Part shown: positions 1 to 6,447 of the stretch, in pieces
Layout of the letters: each line of letters begins with the position of its first letter
Numbering within the stretch: the stretch's first letter is position 1
NCBI GenBank assembly: GCA_027730885.1
Contig: JAQCHM010000031.1
Span: forward strand, 1 to 15,351
Reading direction: 5' to 3'
Origin: Actinomycetota bacterium
GTDB taxonomy: Bacteria; Actinomycetota; Acidimicrobiia; Acidimicrobiales; SZUA-35
DNA length: 15,351 nucleotides
Made by a program: the position numbers and the translations under genes
The notes under the pieces: generated by a model
The model's input: the letters and a program-made list of their open reading frames with translations, nothing else
Database searches by the model: none
Told to the model about the DNA's origin: nothing

Positions 1-159
1 GAAGCTCGAGGCGACCTGCGCAGCCGGAGCGAAAGGGTCAGGATCGAGCACGACCGTTCCGTGGCCCAGCCGAGCAGCCGCCATGCACAACATCCGACCG
101 AGCTGACCGCCACCGAGGATGCCGATGACCTGGCAGCTTCCGACCGCGGGATCGGTCAT
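1..159 (-). CDS. purK: PurK, N5-carboxyaminoimidazole ribonucleotide synthase (N-terminal 53 residues, cut by window edge)
   Basis: PurK is an ATP-grasp enzyme that uses ATP and bicarbonate to convert aminoimidazole ribonucleotide (AIR) to N5-CAIR in cytosolic purine synthesis. PurE then rearranges the product. Only the N-terminus is present. It shows the family's pre-ATP-grasp nucleotide-binding opening, with the segment VIGILGGGQLGRM at residues 10-22, followed by AAARLGH and a DPDP-A-AAQVA stretch typical of PurK. The ATG at 159-157 overlaps the purE TGA (158-156) in an ATGA arrangement, so translation is probably coupled to purE. The rest of the gene lies left of position 1, so ATP-grasp catalytic residues cannot be checked. 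Identification rests on the N-terminal motif plus the purE neighbour and is strong. Confidence 0.93.
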   Translation of the reverse strand, partial: MTDPAVGSCQVIGILGGGQLGRMLCMAAARLGHGTVVLDPDPFAPAAQVASSF

Positions 160-707
160 GGTGAGGTCGGACCCGGGTCGTCAGGTCCTGGGTCGTCAGG
201 TCCTGGGTCGACAGGTCCGGGGTCGACGGGGAACCGAGCGACCGCGGCACTCTGGGCTTCGCGCCACGCGACCAACCGCTCGGCGAGTTCGTCGTCGGTC
301 GTGGCCAAGATGGCCGCCGCCAGCAATGCGGCGTTCACCGCGCCGGCCTCCCCGATCGCAAGTGTCCCCACCGGAACCCCGGCGGGCATCTGGACGATGG
401 ACAGCAGGCTGTCCTGCCCGGACAGTGCTCTCGATTGGATCGGAACCCCGAGAACGGGGAGGGCGGTGAAGGCCGCCGTCATCCCGGGAAGGTGAGCTGC
501 GCCGCCGGCCCCGGCGATGATCACCCGGAATCCCTCGGCCTTTGCCCCCTTGGCGAAGGCGACCATACGGTCGGGGGTCCGGTGGGCCGACACGATTCGG
601 GCCTCGTAGCCGACGTCGAGCGCGTCGAGGGTCGTGGCCGCCTTCGCCATCGTCGGCCAGTCGGATTGGCTCCCCATGATGATGGCGACGAGCATCGGGT
701 TCTTCAC
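156..707 (-). CDS. purE: PurE, N5-carboxyaminoimidazole ribonucleotide mutase with a repeated pentapeptide tail
   Basis: PurE converts N5-CAIR to CAIR in de novo purine synthesis. The class I core is complete: GSQSD (residues 12-16), SAHRTP (40-45, His42), GAGGAAHLPGM (66-76, His72) and the LGVPIQS segment near 86-92. The chosen start is GTG at 707-705, 3 nt after the purQ stop. An internal ATG at 695-693 (MLVAIIMG) fits family N-termini equally well and has an AAGAA-type sequence just upstream. The enzyme core ends near residue 160. The last 23 residues are a low-complexity acidic tail of PxPGP-like pentapeptides (VDPGP, VDPGP, DDPGP, DDPGP, then TSP), encoded by a 15-bp tandem repeat. Such a tail is not part of the normal PurE fold and is probably disordered. 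The stop overlaps the purK start by 4 nt. Confidence 0.96.
   Translation of the reverse strand: MKNPMLVAIIMGSQSDWPTMAKAATTLDALDVGYEARIVSAHRTPDRMVAFAKGAKAEGFRVIIAGAGGAAHLPGMTAAFTALPVLGVPIQSRALSGQDSLLSIVQMPAGVPVGTLAIGEAGAVNAALLAAAILATTDDELAERLVAWREAQSAAVARFPVDPGPVDPGPDDPGPDDPGPTSP
175..231 (+). repeat. 15-bp in-frame tandem repeat, about 3.8 copies, in the 3' end of purE
   Basis: The plus-strand unit is GGGTCGTCAGGTCCT. Copies lie at 175-189 and 190-204 (identical) and 205-219 (two substitutions), with a partial copy from 220. On the coding (minus) strand each unit gives one pentapeptide, VDPGP or DDPGP. The array ends 16 bp from the purE stop and lies wholly beyond the conserved enzyme core. 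The same 15-bp period recurs at four other places in this window. Confidence 0.9.
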
Positions 708-710
708 GAC

Positions 711-1469
711 TCAGACCACCGCCGCAACGCCGGCCTTGAAGAGGTCGAGGCACCGGCCGGCACCGGCCCCCGGACGACCCCGCAGGGGGTCCTGTCGATC
801 GAGCACGTGATCCTCCGGATGTGGCATCAGGCCCACCACGAACCCCGTGGCGTCGCACACGCCCGCGATGTCGGCGACCGACCCGTTGGGGTTGGCGGGA
901 TAACGGCCGCCGGCCGGCTTGCCCCCGGCGTCGACGTAGCGGAACGCGACCTGATCGGCAGCACGCAGCGCGTCCAGGTCGCCGGAGACGAAGCGTCCCT
1001 CGCCGTGGGCAACGGGGCAACGGAGGGGTTCGCTGAGCCCCGCGGTCCAGACCGAGCGGACCGTCGAGGGTTCGAGTGTCACCCATCGACATTCGAAGTC
1101 GTGCCGCTCGTTACGTGCGAGCACAGCCGAATGGCTCGGTCCCGGCAGGATGCCGGATCGGACGAGGGCTTGGAACCCGTTGCACACGCCGATGATCGGG
1201 GTCTGCCGTGCGACTGCTGCGTGCAGTTGGTCGCCGAACCAGCCGACGAGATCGAGGCCGAAGAGGCGGCCGGCGCCAAGCGCATCGCCGTAGGAGAACC
1301 CGCCCGGGACCCCGAGGATCTGGAAGTCGTCGAGCCGGAATGCGCCCGATCGGAGCGCGGTGAGCGGCACGACGTTGGCCTCGGCCCCCGCCAACTCGAA
1401 GGCGTGAGCCAGATCATGGTCTCGATTGGTCCCGAGCGCGACGGGGATCAGCACTCTTGGCTTGCTCAT
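711..1469 (-). CDS. purQ: PurQ, glutaminase subunit of phosphoribosylformylglycinamidine synthase
   Basis: A class I glutamine amidotransferase of 252 residues that hydrolyses glutamine and passes ammonia to PurL for FGAR to FGAM conversion. Seen directly: VPGGFSYGDALGAGR (residues 54-68), the nucleophile elbow GVCNGFQ with Cys96, and the MPHPED segment supplying His217 and Glu219 of the triad. It is somewhat longer than the roughly 225-residue PurQ of the usual small PurL/PurS/PurQ system. That agrees with its partner here being a longer PurS-PurL fusion. The start ATG (1469-1467) overlaps the purL TGA (1468-1466) by 4 nt, and the reading frame upstream of it runs through the purL 3' repeat and is not PurQ-like. 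purE starts 3 nt after the purQ stop. Confidence 0.96.
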   Translation of the reverse strand: MSKPRVLIPVALGTNRDHDLAHAFELAGAEANVVPLTALRSGAFRLDDFQILGVPGGFSYGDALGAGRLFGLDLVGWFGDQLHAAVARQTPIIGVCNGFQALVRSGILPGPSHSAVLARNERHDFECRWVTLEPSTVRSVWTAGLSEPLRCPVAHGEGRFVSGDLDALRAADQVAFRYVDAGGKPAGGRYPANPNGSVADIAGVCDATGFVVGLMPHPEDHVLDRQDPLRGRPGAGAGRCLDLFKAGVAAVV

Positions 1470-4390
1470 TCGTCGCCTCCCCCCGCCGGAGCCGGACCGT
1501 CGGCACTGGTTCGGTCGGCACTGGTTCGGTCGGCACTGGTTCGATGGGCACTGGTTCGCTGGGTGTACGCGCGACCGACGTCGTCGAGGTCGAGGTCGAT
1601 GGGACCGATTCTGAGTCGACCGGAGTCGGTCACCGAACCAATGCGGATGCCCGACGGCAGAAACGCGCCGACACGATCGGCCTCGTCGGGCCTGACCTCG
1701 AGAAGGTAGCGACCGGGAGCCTCGCCGAACAGGACCTCGGTTGCCCCGCTCACATCGAGCTCGAGGCCAAGTCGACCGGCGAAGGACCATTCGGCCGCAG
1801 CGACGGCCAGGCCACCCTCGGACAGATCGTGGGCGCTGCGCACCAGGCCGGCGGCGATGGCGGATGCGACCTCGCGGTGACGGCCCAGCGCGTCGGGGTC
1901 GTGTTGAGGCACGAGTCCGCCGTGATCCTCACCCAGCACGAGATCGAGGTGAGAGCCGCCAAGCTCGCCCCATGGGGGACCGACGAGCCAGACGTCGTCG
2001 CCCGCCTCGACGACGCCCGTGATGGGCACCACGGTCAAGTCCTTGACCAGCCCGACTGCGGTGATGACGAGCGTGGGGGCGACCGGGTCAGGGGTGCCGT
2101 CGGGATGCACGAACACGTTGTACAGGGAATCCTTGCCCGACACGAACGGGGCCCCGTGATGCAGGGACGCGTCGTGACAGGCCGCGCACGCCGCGACGAG
2201 CCCACCGAGGGTGGCAGGATCGGTGGGGTTCCCCCAGGCGAAGTTGTCGAGCAGCGACAGTTGGTCGGGGTCTGCGCCGGCGACGACCACGTTACGAATG
2301 GCTTCGTCGATCACGTTCCAGGCCATGGCTCCAGGGTCCAGCCGACCCATCGCGGCGTTGACCCCGATACCCAAGGCCATGCCTCGCGTGCCACTGGTCC
2401 CTGGCGGGATCAACACGGTGCCATCACCCGGGCCATCGCCCTGCGGCCCGCCGTAGGGCCGGACGTAGGTTCCGCCCAACACCTCGTGATCGTAGGTTCG
2501 CAGGACCGACTCGTTGGAGCGGATCGACGGGTGTGCGAGCAGCCTGAGCAAGGTCGCTGCCGGGTCGATCGGATCGTTGGTCCGGTTGGCGGAACGATGC
2601 CCGACCTCGACCCGCTCTGCGATCATCTGACGTTGCGGCCGGCCGTCGTGCAGGAAGCCGCAGTCGAGGTCGATGACCGGCTGATCGGGATCGCCACCTG
2701 CGCTGTCGCGGACCACCAGGCGTCCGCGACCGGTGAACGTACCGATCACCGCCGCGCCGACCGACCATCGTCCTGCCAACTCGAGCAGAGGCTCCGGGTC
2801 GGGGACGGCGAGCACCATTCGCTCCTGAGCCTCGGACAGCCAGACCTCCCAGGGAGCGAGCCCGGGGTACTTCCGGGGCACCAACGCGAGGTCGACGTCG
2901 GCCCCCAAGGTGTGGGCCATCTCGCCGATCGCCGACGACAAGCCACCTGCGCCACAATCGGTGATGGCGTTGTAGAGCCCGGCATCACGGGCTTCGAGCA
3001 CGACGTCGATGAGGCCCTTCTCGACGATCGGGTCGCCGATCTGCACCGACGAACCGGCGATCTCCGCGGTCTCGACGCCCATGGTCTGCGATGAGAACGT
3101 GGCACCGCCGACACCGTCGCGACCGACGGCCCCGCCGAGCACGACGATCGAATCTCCAGGTTGCGCCATGGTGGGGTTGGAGCCGGTGGGCAGTAGGCCG
3201 AAGCATCCCGCGAATACCAACGGCGTCGTGGTGTAGGACGGGTCGTGAACGATCGCACCGGCGAGGTTCGGGACGCCGATCTTGTTCCCGTAGTCGCCGA
3301 CCCCGGCGATGACGCCGTTGCGAACACGATGCGGATGCAGCACGCCATCGGGTAACCGATCGAGCGGTAGGTCCTCGGGGCCGAAGCACAGGATGTCGGT
3401 CAGGGCCACCGGCTTGGCCGACACCCCCAGGATGTCCCGCACCACGCCGCCGACGCCGGTATTGGCTCCGCCGAAGGGTTCGAGCGCCGAAGGGTGGTTG
3501 TGGGTCTCGGCTTTGAGGGCGATGTCCCAGCCCGGCTCGAACTCGACGATGCCGGCGTTGTCGACGAAGGCGCTGCGCACCCATGGCGCGTCGAGCCGAT
3601 CGGTCGCGGCCCGCAGGTAGCTCTTCAGCAGTCCGTCGACGACCTCGCCGTCGGGCTCGAAGGTGATGCGGGCCCGAAAGGTCTTGTGGGCGCAGTGCTC
3701 GCTCCAGGTCTGCGCGAGCGTCTCGAGCTCTGCATCGGTGGGCGCCCGGCCCTGCTCTGCGAAGTGCGACTGGATGACCCGAAGTTCTTCGACATCGAGG
3801 CCGAGGCGACGTGATCGGTTCAACGCGGCCAGGCCGTCCGATTCGAGCCTGGCGAGAGGGATCGACAGCGTGCCCAGAGCCTCGGCCTCGGTCGCCGCAA
3901 ATGCCGGAGCCAGCTCGCCCACACCCCAACGTTCGATGACCTCGTTGTGCAACACACGCCGGGCGAGAAGCTCGATCGCAGCACCGTCGCGGCCGGCGTC
4001 GAGGGCCGAGCCGTCGGCCCGGTGCACGTCGATCACGTGGCGTCGCCCGATGGAGGCCGCTTCGAGATCCAGCCCGAGCTCGGCCGCAATTCGGACCAGC
4101 TCGGCCGCCTCGCGGTCGGTGACCCCGGGTCGTAGACCTGTCTCGACGATCAACCCATCGTTACGAAGCTCACCACGATGGCACCACCACTGCCCCACGG
4201 GGTCGATCAACAGCTGCTCGGACAATCGCTCGGCGAGATGGGCAGGATCGTCGCTGCGCGCCCGAATGTGAACCACCCGAAAGGTCTCGAGCGAACGCAC
4301 GGAGAAGCCGAGCGCTTGGATCTGCGAACGGGTATCGGAATCGATGGTCGCGCCGGGACCGACGACGATGGCTAGCTCACAAAGCCCCAC
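1466..4390 (-). CDS. purL: PurL, phosphoribosylformylglycinamidine synthase with fused tandem PurS-like N-terminal region
   Basis: Synthetase subunit that uses ATP and PurQ-derived ammonia to convert FGAR to FGAM. With the GTG at 4390 the protein has 974 residues, against roughly 720-760 for small PurL. Residues about 4-70 and 78-155 each look like a PurS unit (AIVVGPGATIDSDTR and VETGLRPGVTDREA), so the separate PurS subunit appears to be built in. PurL motifs follow: TWSEHCAHKTF near 228-238, HNHPSALEPFGGANTGVGG near 297, DYGNKIGVPNLAGA, DCGAGGLSSA, GGTYVRPYGG, FVSGKDSLYN and SAHDLSEGGLA. The glutaminase domain is separate (PurQ), which argues against a full large-type PurL. The C-terminus (945-964) is four copies of an RTSAD/H pentapeptide. 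The frame stays open upstream to an ATG at 4471, but those 27 extra codons have A/T-rich third positions and no family resemblance. The exact start is uncertain. Confidence 0.95.
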   Translation of the reverse strand: MGLCELAIVVGPGATIDSDTRSQIQALGFSVRSLETFRVVHIRARSDDPAHLAERLSEQLLIDPVGQWWCHRGELRNDGLIVETGLRPGVTDREAAELVRIAAELGLDLEAASIGRRHVIDVHRADGSALDAGRDGAAIELLARRVLHNEVIERWGVGELAPAFAATEAEALGTLSIPLARLESDGLAALNRSRRLGLDVEELRVIQSHFAEQGRAPTDAELETLAQTWSEHCAHKTFRARITFEPDGEVVDGLLKSYLRAATDRLDAPWVRSAFVDNAGIVEFEPGWDIALKAETHNHPSALEPFGGANTGVGGVVRDILGVSAKPVALTDILCFGPEDLPLDRLPDGVLHPHRVRNGVIAGVGDYGNKIGVPNLAGAIVHDPSYTTTPLVFAGCFGLLPTGSNPTMAQPGDSIVVLGGAVGRDGVGGATFSSQTMGVETAEIAGSSVQIGDPIVEKGLIDVVLEARDAGLYNAITDCGAGGLSSAIGEMAHTLGADVDLALVPRKYPGLAPWEVWLSEAQERMVLAVPDPEPLLELAGRWSVGAAVIGTFTGRGRLVVRDSAGGDPDQPVIDLDCGFLHDGRPQRQMIAERVEVGHRSANRTNDPIDPAATLLRLLAHPSIRSNESVLRTYDHEVLGGTYVRPYGGPQGDGPGDGTVLIPPGTSGTRGMALGIGVNAAMGRLDPGAMAWNVIDEAIRNVVVAGADPDQLSLLDNFAWGNPTDPATLGGLVAACAACHDASLHHGAPFVSGKDSLYNVFVHPDGTPDPVAPTLVITAVGLVKDLTVVPITGVVEAGDDVWLVGPPWGELGGSHLDLVLGEDHGGLVPQHDPDALGRHREVASAIAAGLVRSAHDLSEGGLAVAAAEWSFAGRLGLELDVSGATEVLFGEAPGRYLLEVRPDEADRVGAFLPSGIRIGSVTDSGRLRIGPIDLDLDDVGRAYTQRTSAHRTSADRTSADRTSADGPAPAGGGDE
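1499..1558 (+). repeat. 15-bp in-frame tandem repeat, 4 copies, in the 3' end of purL
   Basis: The plus-strand unit is GTCGGCACTGGTTCG. Copies at 1499-1513, 1514-1528 and 1529-1543 are identical, and the fourth (1544-1558) differs at two bases. On the coding strand this gives RTSAH once and RTSAD three times, just before the last ten residues of PurL. The array lies beyond the conserved synthetase core. Identical adjacent copies suggest recent duplication. Confidence 0.93.
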
Positions 4391-4407
4391 ACCCCCAGCA
4401 TGGGGGT
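4391..4407 (-). promoter_or_regulatory. Small hairpin abutting the proposed purL GTG start
   Basis: ACCCCC and GGGGGT form a perfect 6-bp stem around a 5-nt loop, ending one base before the GTG at 4390. In the purL mRNA the G-rich arm is the only Shine-Dalgarno-like sequence near that GTG, and it would be paired. It could limit translation initiation, or it may mean that translation begins further upstream. Confidence 0.35.
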
Positions 4408-4588
4408 CACAGCACCGAGACACTGCCTGTGGACCGAAAATTTCTTGTCTGGCCCCGAGACGCTCGTGCATGGGTGGATATTTGGTAGGAATAGGGTCGA
4501 AGAAACCATCGGGACCGACCCCTCATCGGTCGAAACGAGTAGATCGGTTCATCAGAGCCGGGTACGGCGACGAAGACGTTGTGCAGCA
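4391..4588. promoter_or_regulatory. Divergent intergenic region between purL and the response regulator
   Basis: This 198-bp gap separates two outward-facing genes and is visibly more A/T-rich than its surroundings, most clearly at 4436-4490. It should hold the promoters of both. A possible rightward -10 is TAGGGT at 4492-4497, but no clear -35 is seen. A 7-mer GGTCGAA occurs twice, at 4495-4501 and 4528-4534, 33 bp apart. A 6-bp inverted repeat, GACCGA/TCGGTC, lies at 4513-4531. Neither gene shows a strong ribosome-binding site. These elements are read by eye and are weak individually. Confidence 0.45.
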
Positions 4589-5308
4589 ATGACCCTGGAC
4601 CATCCTCCATCAACCGTCTCTCCCACCAGGTCCGTCCTGGTCGTCGAGGACACCGCTGAGTTCCGACAGCTCCTCCGGAGCCTGCTCGAGGCGGAAGGTT
4701 ACCGGGTGACCGTCGTTGGTACCGGGTCGCAAGCGTTGACCGAGGGACGACTCGACGACCCTGATGTGATCGTGTTGGATCTTCGTCTCCCGGACATGGA
4801 CGGCATCGAGGTGTGTCGTCAGCTGCGTACGTTCACCGAAGCCTACATCATCATGGTGACCGCTCGTGACCACGAGATCGATCGTGTCGTCGGGCTGTCG
4901 TTCGGAGCCGACGACTACGTGGTCAAGCCCTTCTCCCCTCGAGAGCTGGCCGCCAGGATCCAGGCCATGCTGCGACGACCCCGGAGCGCTCCGAGCCAGC
5001 AGCCCCATCCCGATGTTCACGTCTTCGACGGTTTGACCGTCGACGTTCGAGCCCGCGAAGTTCGCGTCGATGGGTGTCTCGTCGCACTCACGAAGATCGA
5101 GTTCGATCTCCTTGACGCACTCAGCGGCCAATCGGACATGGTCTTCTCTCGCGAAATGCTGATCGACCACGTGTGGGGCTCCAGCTGGTATGGCGACGGA
5201 CGCATCGTCGACGTGCACATCGCCAACCTGCGACGCAAGATCGACCTCGGCGGGTACCAGTGGGTCAAAACCGTGCGCGGTGTCGGTTATCGACTCAACG
5301 TCAGCTGA
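4589..5308 (+). CDS. OmpR/PhoB-family response regulator (REC + winged-helix DNA-binding domain)
   Basis: A cytosolic transcription factor controlled by aspartate phosphorylation, 239 residues. The receiver domain (about 15-125) has the acidic pair Glu20-Asp21, phospho-acceptor Asp64 in VIVLDLRLPDMDG, Thr91 and Lys113 in the YVVKPFSP loop, so it should be active. The C-terminal winged helix (about 137-237) has the typical TKIEFDLLDAL helix, the recognition segment RIVDVHIANLRRKI and the terminal VRGVGYRL hairpin. The ATG at 4589 was chosen because the reading frame upstream of it has poor codon use. No good ribosome-binding site is visible. Its 3' end overlaps the convergent REC-Hpt gene by 22 bp. 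No kinase follows it directly, so its likely phosphodonor is the neighbouring Hpt protein or hybrid kinase (inference). Confidence 0.93.
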   Translation: MTLDHPPSTVSPTRSVLVVEDTAEFRQLLRSLLEAEGYRVTVVGTGSQALTEGRLDDPDVIVLDLRLPDMDGIEVCRQLRTFTEAYIIMVTARDHEIDRVVGLSFGADDYVVKPFSPRELAARIQAMLRRPRSAPSQQPHPDVHVFDGLTVDVRAREVRVDGCLVALTKIEFDLLDALSGQSDMVFSREMLIDHVWGSSWYGDGRIVDVHIANLRRKIDLGGYQWVKTVRGVGYRLNVS

Positions 5309-6141
5309 ACGCGCGCTTCGGCCATGCGCCGCCGTGTTCGCTCGGCGATGCCGACCAACCGCTCGACGAGGTCGCTGAGATCGACGACCCTTGCTCCGGT
5401 CGAGGCGATCTGCAGCTCCGCGGCGAGGGCGTGCAACGCGGCGGCACCCAGCATCGCACTGGTCGACTTCAGGGTGTGGGCCGCACGCTCCACTGCGGCC
5501 AGATTCTCGGAGGTGACCGCGGCAATCATCTCGTTCAGGCGCTCGGGGAGTTCGGCGATGTAGGTGTCGATGAGGGTGACAACGATCGACCCGTCGCCGA
5601 GCTCCTCCTTCAGCCGGCGCAGGACCTCGGACTCGACCAGCCTCGGTAGGTCGATGTCTGGGTCCGCCACCTCCGACTGATCGTCGGTCCCTTCGCCGGC
5701 GGCTTCTCGCGGGTTCAGCGGCAACCAGGCCTCGAGCGCCCTGGCGAGATCGTCGAGACCCAGCGGCTTCGAGAGGAAATCATCCATTCCCGCGGCCAGA
5801 CAACGTTCCCTGTCACCGAGCATCGCCCGGGCGGTGACCGCGATCACCGGAGTCCGAGCCAGACCCATCGCCGACTCACGATGACGAAGTGCTTCCGTGG
5901 TCTCCAGCCCGTCCATACCCGGCATGTGCCAGTCCATGAGGACGGCGTCGAATCGCTGTGCCTCCAGCAACGCCAACGCGTCGAGGCCGCGCGGCGCTGT
6001 CACCGAGTCGACACCCAACTTTGCCAACTGCGATGTCACCAACAGCTGGTTGACCGGACTGTCGTCGACGACCAGGACGACACGACCCTCCAGGCCGGCT
6101 GAGGTCGGCGGGGGGGCCGAACGCCGTCCGTGGGGTCGCAT
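5287..6141 (-). CDS. REC-Hpt phosphotransfer protein (downstream frame of a probable frameshifted gene)
   Basis: A two-domain phosphorelay protein, 284 residues from the ATG at 6141. The receiver (about 21-138) has Asp26-Asp27, phospho-acceptor Asp70 in AVLMDWHMPGMDG, Thr103 and Lys125. The Hpt domain (about 165-275) carries the phosphotransfer His222 in ERAAHTLKSTSAMLGA. It would pass phosphate between the nearby hybrid kinase and a response regulator (inferred from domain content). The ATG has no ribosome-binding site, and the first 18 residues are not domain-like. The real translation probably begins at the GTG at 6361 in another frame and enters this frame near the 7-G run at 6110-6116. 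The stop is TAA at 5289-5287, inside the 3' end of the convergent response regulator gene. Confidence 0.88.
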   Translation of the reverse strand: MRPHGRRSAPPPTSAGLEGRVVLVVDDSPVNQLLVTSQLAKLGVDSVTAPRGLDALALLEAQRFDAVLMDWHMPGMDGLETTEALRHRESAMGLARTPVIAVTARAMLGDRERCLAAGMDDFLSKPLGLDDLARALEAWLPLNPREAAGEGTDDQSEVADPDIDLPRLVESEVLRRLKEELGDGSIVVTLIDTYIAELPERLNEMIAAVTSENLAAVERAAHTLKSTSAMLGAAALHALAAELQIASTGARVVDLSDLVERLVGIAERTRRRMAEARVQLTLSR

Positions 6142-6361
6142 CGACCAGCTGAGCGAGATAATCGATGATCTCGAGCAGCGAAGCGGTCTCCGATCCCAGC
6201 GCCGCCGCGAACGCGGCCGCGTGTTCGGGCGTCTCGGTCAACAGCTCGGCCAGTCCACTGATGGTGTGGGCCGGGTTGCGCAGCTGTCGAACCAGCGCGA
6301 CCATGCGTTGCATCCGGTCGTCGCCCATCTCCGAGGCTACCGACGCGTCCGCTTCTCCCAC
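6110..6361 (-). pseudogene. Degenerate HisKA-like dimerisation segment, out of frame with the downstream REC-Hpt gene
   Basis: The frame opens at GTG 6361-6359, with a purine-rich GAGGTGGG sequence about 10 nt upstream. Its first 84 residues form helices resembling a kinase DHp domain: ALVRQLRNPAHTISGLAELL, then an amphipathic stretch and SLLEIIDYLAQLVD. The usual H-x-L-R-x-P is here R25-Q-L-R-N-P, so the phospho-accepting His is missing, and no ATPase domain follows. The frame then reads meaningless sequence until 5876. With one base less in the C7 run (coding strand) it would join the REC-Hpt frame, giving one 357-residue protein. It may be a true mutation, a sequencing error, a slippage site, or a separate short protein. 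Marked as broken because the second half is lost in this frame. Confidence 0.65.
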
Positions 6362-6447
6362 GAGACTCGACCCACCTCTCCCGTCCTCTCTCCCGTCACG
6401 CTGCCTATACGATCGACTGGCTCTGATGATCTGACCTGAGGTCGGCC
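6362..6447. promoter_or_regulatory. Divergent promoter region between the REC-Hpt gene and the hybrid histidine kinase
   Basis: An 86-bp gap between outward-facing genes. The sequence CTATACGAT at 6404-6412 offers a rightward -10 (TACGAT, 6407-6412) and, on the other strand, a leftward TATAGG (6408-6403), so the two promoters would overlap. A 10-bp direct repeat, CTCTCCCGTC, occurs at 6376-6385 and 6388-6397, 12 bp apart, and could be a regulator site. On the minus strand it also makes several purine-rich stretches upstream of the GTG at 6361. No convincing -35 was found. Confidence 0.45.
6438..6442 (+). promoter_or_regulatory. Ribosome-binding site supporting a TTG start for the hybrid kinase
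   Basis: GAGGT lies 5 nt before the TTG at 6448-6450, a good Shine-Dalgarno distance. It supports the TTG over later in-frame start codons, which would cut into the PAS domain. Confidence 0.65.

Noticed and set aside
196..1092. Minus-strand open frame spanning purE and purQ in another frame
   Set aside because: Arg/Gly-rich shadow frame; both overlapping genes have complete conserved motifs in their own frames.
435..1709. Plus-strand open frame of 424 codons opposite purE and purQ
   Set aside because: Antisense to two well-conserved enzymes and without any recognisable motif.
1457..3094. Plus-strand open frame of 545 codons opposite purL
   Set aside because: It is a shadow of purL in GC-rich DNA: it has no recognisable domain, while the minus strand carries complete PurL motifs. 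The 15-bp repeat is open in all six frames and lengthens such shadows.
4391..4471. N-terminal extension of PurL to ATG 4471
   Set aside because: Codon third positions are A/T-rich, the residues (two Cys in a row, His, Pro) do not match PurS, and there is no ribosome-binding site. It is not fully excluded, so it is mentioned under purL.
4400..4588. N-terminal extension of the response regulator to ATG 4400
   Set aside because: The extra codons have low third-position GC and no resemblance to a receiver domain. The receiver begins normally after ATG 4589.
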